Shown here piece after piece: positions 5,520 to 6,125 of a DNA stretch of 6,125 nucleotides. Source of the stretch: Actinomycetes bacterium (GTDB taxonomy: Bacteria > Actinomycetota > Actinomycetes > Propionibacteriales > Propionibacteriaceae); the NCBI GenBank assembly GCA_023412435.1, contig JAEYNS010000009.1:1-6125 (forward strand), read 5' to 3'. The notes below the pieces were generated by a model. It was given only the letters and a program-made list of their open reading frames with translations. It made no database searches and was not told the origin of the DNA. A program made the translations under genes and the position numbers. Position 1 is the stretch's first letter. Each line of letters starts with the position of its first letter.

Positions 5520-6017
5520 ATGCCGACAACTGTCTACAAGGGCGAGCAGGTGGCGACCGCGGGCGACCTCCCCGTGGTGGGTGCCCGCCTGCCGTCGTTC
5601 ACCCTGGTGACCCCCGACCTCGACGAGCTCAGCGACGCCGACCTCGCCGGCTCCCGGGTGATCCTCAACATCTTCCCCAGCGTCGACACCGGGATCTGCG
5701 CCACCAGCGTGCGCAGGTTCAACGAACTCGCCGCCGGCTTGGCCGACACGCGGGTGGTCTGCGTCTCGATGGACCTTCCGTTCGCGCTGGGCAGGTTCTG
5801 CGGCGCCGAGGGGATCGCCAACGTCCTCACCACGTCTGCCTTCCGCTCGTCCTTCGGCAGCGACTACGGCGTCACGATGACCGGCGGACGCGGCGCGGGG
5901 CTGTTCGCCAGGGCGCTGGTGGTGGCCGACGCCGACGGCGTCGTGCGCTTCACCGACCTGACCCCCACCGTCCACATGGAGCCGGACTACGACGGAGCCC
6001 TCGCCGCGCTCGGCTGA
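5520..6017 (+). CDS. tpx: Thiol peroxidase (Tpx), atypical 2-Cys peroxiredoxin
   Basis: The 165-residue cytosolic peroxidase reduces hydrogen peroxide and alkyl hydroperoxides with electrons from thioredoxin. The active-site loop is FPSVDTGICATSVRRFNE (52-69), with the P-x-x-x-T-x-x-C signature: P53, T57 and peroxidatic C60. The resolving cysteine C94 lies in MDLPFALGRFCGAEG (84-98), at the position typical of Tpx, so both cysteines of the intramolecular disulfide are present. The catalytic Arg is R131 in LFARALVVAD. C81 is an extra cysteine often seen at this place in the family. The protein ends with the family-typical EPDYDGAL and matches the usual length of 165-168. No thioredoxin or redox regulator gene is adjacent. 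The ATG at 5520 is chosen because similarity starts here and a -10 box lies just upstream. It is divergent from cimA, sharing a 134-bp control region. Confidence 0.95.
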   Translation: MPTTVYKGEQVATAGDLPVVGARLPSFTLVTPDLDELSDADLAGSRVILNIFPSVDTGICATSVRRFNELAAGLADTRVVCVSMDLPFALGRFCGAEGIANVLTTSAFRSSFGSDYGVTMTGGRGAGLFARALVVADADGVVRFTDLTPTVHMEPDYDGALAALG

Positions 6018-6029
6018 CCGGGTGGGAGT

Positions 6030-6055
6030 CTTGCCAGCGGGGCTTGCCAGCGGGC
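6030..6055. repeat. Two tandem 13-bp repeats downstream of tpx
   Basis: CTTGCCAGCGGGG (6030-6042) is followed at once by CTTGCCAGCGGGC (6043-6055), differing only in the last base. Each unit contains GCCAGCG, the complement of CGCTGGC at 6070-6076, and a TTGCCA that resembles a -35 box, although no good -10 lies at the right distance. Confidence 0.7.
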
Positions 6056-6076
6056 GGTAGCGGCGCGCACGCTGGC
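6046..6076 (+). terminator. Possible hairpin after tpx
   Basis: GCCAGCG (6046-6052) can pair with CGCTGGC (6070-6076), a 7-bp stem with a 17-nt loop, about 30 nt after the tpx stop. There is no T tract. The identical GCCAGCG at 6033-6039 could pair with the same arm instead. It may terminate tpx transcription or lie in the leader of the next gene. Confidence 0.35.
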
Positions 6077-6102
6077 CCTGACCTGCACCCCCGGAGGCTG
6101 CC

Positions 6103-6125
6103 ATGACTCCCGCCCCACCCGCCCC
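6103..6125 (+). CDS. Start of a further plus-strand gene (first 7 codons, cut by window edge)
   Basis: An ATG at 6103 is preceded by GGAGG (6093-6097) with a 5-nt spacer and opens a frame reading M-T-P-A-P-P-A before the window ends. The ribosome site and its position 85 bp after tpx make a real start likely. Seven residues, rich in Pro and Ala, give no clue to the product; a Pro/Ala-rich cytoplasmic N-terminus is one possibility. It could be co-transcribed with tpx if the hairpin at 6046-6076 does not stop transcription. Confidence 0.5.

Noticed and set aside
5386..5529. N-terminal extension of cimA by 48 codons to 5529
   Set aside because: It would overlap the tpx start, run through both promoter regions and add residues with no family similarity. 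The internal ATG at 5385 has a GAGG site and matches the family N-terminus.

Overview
This is a very GC-rich, gene-dense stretch from a high-GC Gram-positive bacterium (Actinomycetota). The signs are G/C-ending codons, GTG start use, AGGAGG ribosome sites, two starts that look leaderless (a TAG-type -10 box about 6 nt before the ATG), and protein families of actinobacterial type. A propionibacterial or nocardioidal relative is a guess; the sequence alone does not fix the genus. No tRNA, rRNA, CRISPR array, transposase or phage gene was found.

Layout. (1) Positions 1-2110, minus strand, read right to left: a tight three-gene operon of a D-2-hydroxyacid dehydrogenase, a fumarylacetoacetate-hydrolase (FAH) family enzyme and the N-terminal part of a probable CPBP-family membrane protease cut off by the window edge. 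The gaps are 10 and 2 nt. (2) 2111-2208: a 98-bp divergent promoter region. (3) 2209-3489, plus strand: thymidine/pyrimidine-nucleoside phosphorylase (deoA type), probably leaderless. (4) 3490-3735: a 246-bp gap between convergent genes, filled almost entirely by a tandem repeat. Its second copy starts with a degenerate duplicate of the end of deoA, and it carries nested inverted repeats. (5) 3736-5385, minus strand: (R)-citramalate synthase (cimA). (6) 5386-5519: a second divergent promoter region with two dyad symmetries. (7) 5520-6017, plus strand: 2-Cys thiol peroxidase (tpx), probably leaderless. (8) 6018-6102: a 13-bp tandem repeat and a GC-rich hairpin, then the first codons of another plus-strand gene with a good ribosome site.

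The genes are mostly core metabolism. CimA makes (R)-citramalate from pyruvate and acetyl-CoA, for threonine-independent isoleucine synthesis. The FAH enzyme and the dehydrogenase are both families that act on 2-oxo or 2-hydroxy acids, so a shared small-acid substrate is plausible but unproven. DeoA salvages pyrimidine deoxynucleosides, and Tpx removes peroxides. I see no new multi-gene system. The most unusual content is non-coding: the structured tandem repeat between deoA and cimA, the palindrome on the tpx -10 region, and the competing-arm hairpin after tpx.
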